This document shows positions 5,583-7,128 of a stretch of DNA of 7,128 nucleotides, piece by piece. Position 1 is the stretch's first letter. Every line of letters begins with the position of its first letter. Source of the DNA: Acholeplasmataceae bacterium (GTDB lineage Bacteria; Bacillota_I; Bacilli_A; Acholeplasmatales; Acholeplasmataceae); NCBI GenBank assembly GCA_030656435.1, contig JAUSOA010000139.1, positions 1 to 7,128 of the forward strand, written 5' to 3'. Made by a program: the position numbers and the translations under genes. Under the pieces are notes generated by a model. It worked only from the letters and a program-made list of their open reading frames with translations, made no database searches and was not told where the DNA came from.

Positions 5583-7128
5583 TTATGCACTTGTGTAAAC
5601 TGCTTGATTTCTTACTGTAATGACACTGTCATAAAGATGTTTGTTTTCTTCAATAATGACATGACTTACATTGATAATCGTTACATTCTTCAAATTCACT
5701 AGTGATTTTTCAATTTCTTTAACTCTAGCTCGATCTAGGCTTGCGAATGCTTCATCTAAGAAAATAATGTTCGCGTTATTGATCAAGCCTCTAGCAATTG
5801 CGATTCTACTCTTTTCACCACCAGATATATTTTTACCATTATCTAGAATCTTATAATCAAGCCCCTCAGGATTGCTATCAATGAAATCCTTAAGTCCTGC
5901 TTTGATAATAGCAGATTCTAGTTCTTCATCTGTATAGTCTTTATATAAAGTCAAGTTATTTCTGATGGTATCTTCAAATAAGAAAATGTTTTGTTCGATA
6001 TTTGCGATTCTACCATAGTAATCATTTTTCTTTACATCCTTTAAGGACACTCCATCAATGATAATCTCGCCATCATTTGGATTAAAATACTTTCTAAGAA
6101 GTCTTAATACTGTGGATTTTCCTCCACCACTTGGACCGATAATCAAATACTTCTTACCTTTCTCAAACTTTAAATTAATATCTTTTAAAACGGTATGCTC
6201 GTCATAGGCAAAGCTAACGTTTCTAAACTCAATATGATCTTTAAATTCATCAAATGACTCGATTTCTACATGGTTCTCTTTATTGACCATGGTCTCATCG
6301 ATTCTCTTAAAGATCGCTTTAACAGATATAATCTTTGGGAAAGATTCAGAGACTGCTTGAATAGGCCATACCAATCGATCGATGTTTGTTGCAACCACAG
6401 CGATGCCTGCAAATGTGATGATGCCTTGAATGGCTAGGTGCGATACGAAAAGCATGAGTCCCATAAAGATGATATTAAAGTTGGCGTTTTGTGCAGCGAA
6501 GATGAAAGACATGATTTTATCAATCACATACTTCTTTTGCTGAACGCGCTCACTTTTTTCATAGAAGTTGGTTCTTACTCTTTCTTCTAAACCGTTATTT
6601 TTAATGATATTGAATGCGGATAATACTTCTTTAATGAATCCATTATAGCTAGCAAACATTTCACTACGCTCTTTATTATGCTTTTGTATAGGTTTGGTGA
6701 CAATCCCTGATAAGAGTCCATTGATCACCATCACACCTATACCAACGAGTAAGATCATCGGACTGATCTTTGCAAAGATGATAATCCCAGTTGAAAACAC
6801 AATTGCTGATTCAACGAGTTGTGCAACGCTTAAGAAATAATCGTTTTCGATTAAATTAAAGTCATTGGTTAAAGCAGATATATAAGAAGCGTTATTTTCC
6901 TTTTGAAACTCATTGATGTTTTTCCCGAATACTAATTTCATATAATCAGTCTTCATATGTGTCATCGCATCTCTTAGAAAGTAATTTCTAACATATGCAT
7001 TAAACATTGAAGCTGGAAAAACAAGAACTGCATAGATGATCATTGGAATGGTCGTTGGCCAAAACTGTTCCCAATTTTGATCAAGCGCGATATTGATCAT
7101 ATCAAACATCGCAAACGACAATTGATAC
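5583..7128 (-). CDS. ABC exporter half-transporter (permease-ATPase fusion), 5' end cut by window
   Basis: 514 residues are visible, ending in TAA. The frame stays open to the window edge and the first membrane helix is missing, so the true start lies beyond 7128. Numbering is from the first full codon. Seen: a type-IV ABC exporter membrane domain, with helices near residues 25-45, 100-140 and 205-245. YISALTNDFNLIENDYF is typical of the first intracellular loop in this group. The nucleotide-binding domain follows with Walker A GPSGGGKST (331-339, Lys337), Q-loop Gln379, signature ISGGE (434-438), Walker B FLDEA with Asp458 and catalytic Glu459, D-loop ASLD and switch His489. All ATPase residues are present, so one active subunit of a homodimer or heterodimer is expected in the plasma membrane. 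The relatives I recall export drugs, lipids or peptides; the substrate is unknown. A partner half-transporter could lie upstream, outside the window. Confidence 0.93.
   Translation of the reverse strand, partial: YQLSFAMFDMINIALDQNWEQFWPTTIPMIIYAVLVFPASMFNAYVRNYFLRDAMTHMKTDYMKLVFGKNINEFQKENNASYISALTNDFNLIENDYFLSVAQLVESAIVFSTGIIIFAKISPMILLVGIGVMVINGLLSGIVTKPIQKHNKERSEMFASYNGFIKEVLSAFNIIKNNGLEERVRTNFYEKSERVQQKKYVIDKIMSFIFAAQNANFNIIFMGLMLFVSHLAIQGIITFAGIAVVATNIDRLVWPIQAVSESFPKIISVKAIFKRIDETMVNKENHVEIESFDEFKDHIEFRNVSFAYDEHTVLKDINLKFEKGKKYLIIGPSGGGKSTVLRLLRKYFNPNDGEIIIDGVSLKDVKKNDYYGRIANIEQNIFLFEDTIRNNLTLYKDYTDEELESAIIKAGLKDFIDSNPEGLDYKILDNGKNISGGEKSRIAIARGLINNANIIFLDEAFASLDRARVKEIEKSLVNLKNVTIINVSHVIIEENKHLYDSVITVRNQAVYTSA

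Noticed and set aside
5671..5856. Plus-strand open frame of 61 residues
   Set aside because: It is antisense to the Walker B and signature region of the ABC transporter, with no RBS.

Overview
The window reads as ordinary chromosomal DNA from a low-GC bacterium of the Firmicutes/Mollicutes type. It is strongly AT-rich, with AAGGAGG-like ribosome binding sites, TATAAT-type promoters and hairpin-plus-U-tract terminators. In the coding frames I checked, tryptophan is always TGG. All four genes whose stop lies upstream of ambiguous sequence, and the ATPase, end in TAA or TAG, so the TGA=Trp code of Mycoplasma and Spiroplasma is not supported. An Acholeplasma-like organism or a small-genome Firmicute fits best, but this is inference from style and not a species identification.

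Layout, left to right. (1) Positions 1-250, minus strand: the 5' third of an aminoglycoside 3'-phosphotransferase-like kinase, cut by the window edge, with its RBS, a -10 element and an (AAAT)4 tract upstream. (2) 344-392: a long two-part hairpin that terminates the next minus-strand gene. (3) 422-814, minus: an unrecognised 130-residue protein with a charged helical N-terminus, its own promoter, and five TTTATG repeats upstream of that promoter. (4) 1071-1097: a terminator, then 1108-2379, minus: an AI-2E/PerM-family membrane transporter with an unusual charged tail. (5) 2431-2757, minus: a 108-residue membrane protein of unknown function, lying just upstream of the AI-2E gene and possibly co-transcribed with it. 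(6) 2758-2910: a divergent promoter region. (7) 2911-5547, plus: a complete P2-type (SERCA-like) calcium-transporting ATPase. (8) 5561-5581: a perfect hairpin between convergent genes, suited to terminate both. (9) 5583-7128, minus: an ABC exporter half-transporter, missing only its extreme N-terminus at the window edge.

The theme is membrane transport (Ca2+ pump, ABC exporter, AI-2E carrier, small membrane protein), but each main gene has its own promoter or terminator signals. I see no single pathway or operon linking them. I found no tRNA, rRNA, CRISPR array, insertion sequence or phage gene. No convincing new multi-gene system is visible. The items most worth a second look are the APH-like kinase fragment, the two unrecognised small proteins, the TTTATG repeat cluster and the SERCA-like two-site calcium ligand set.
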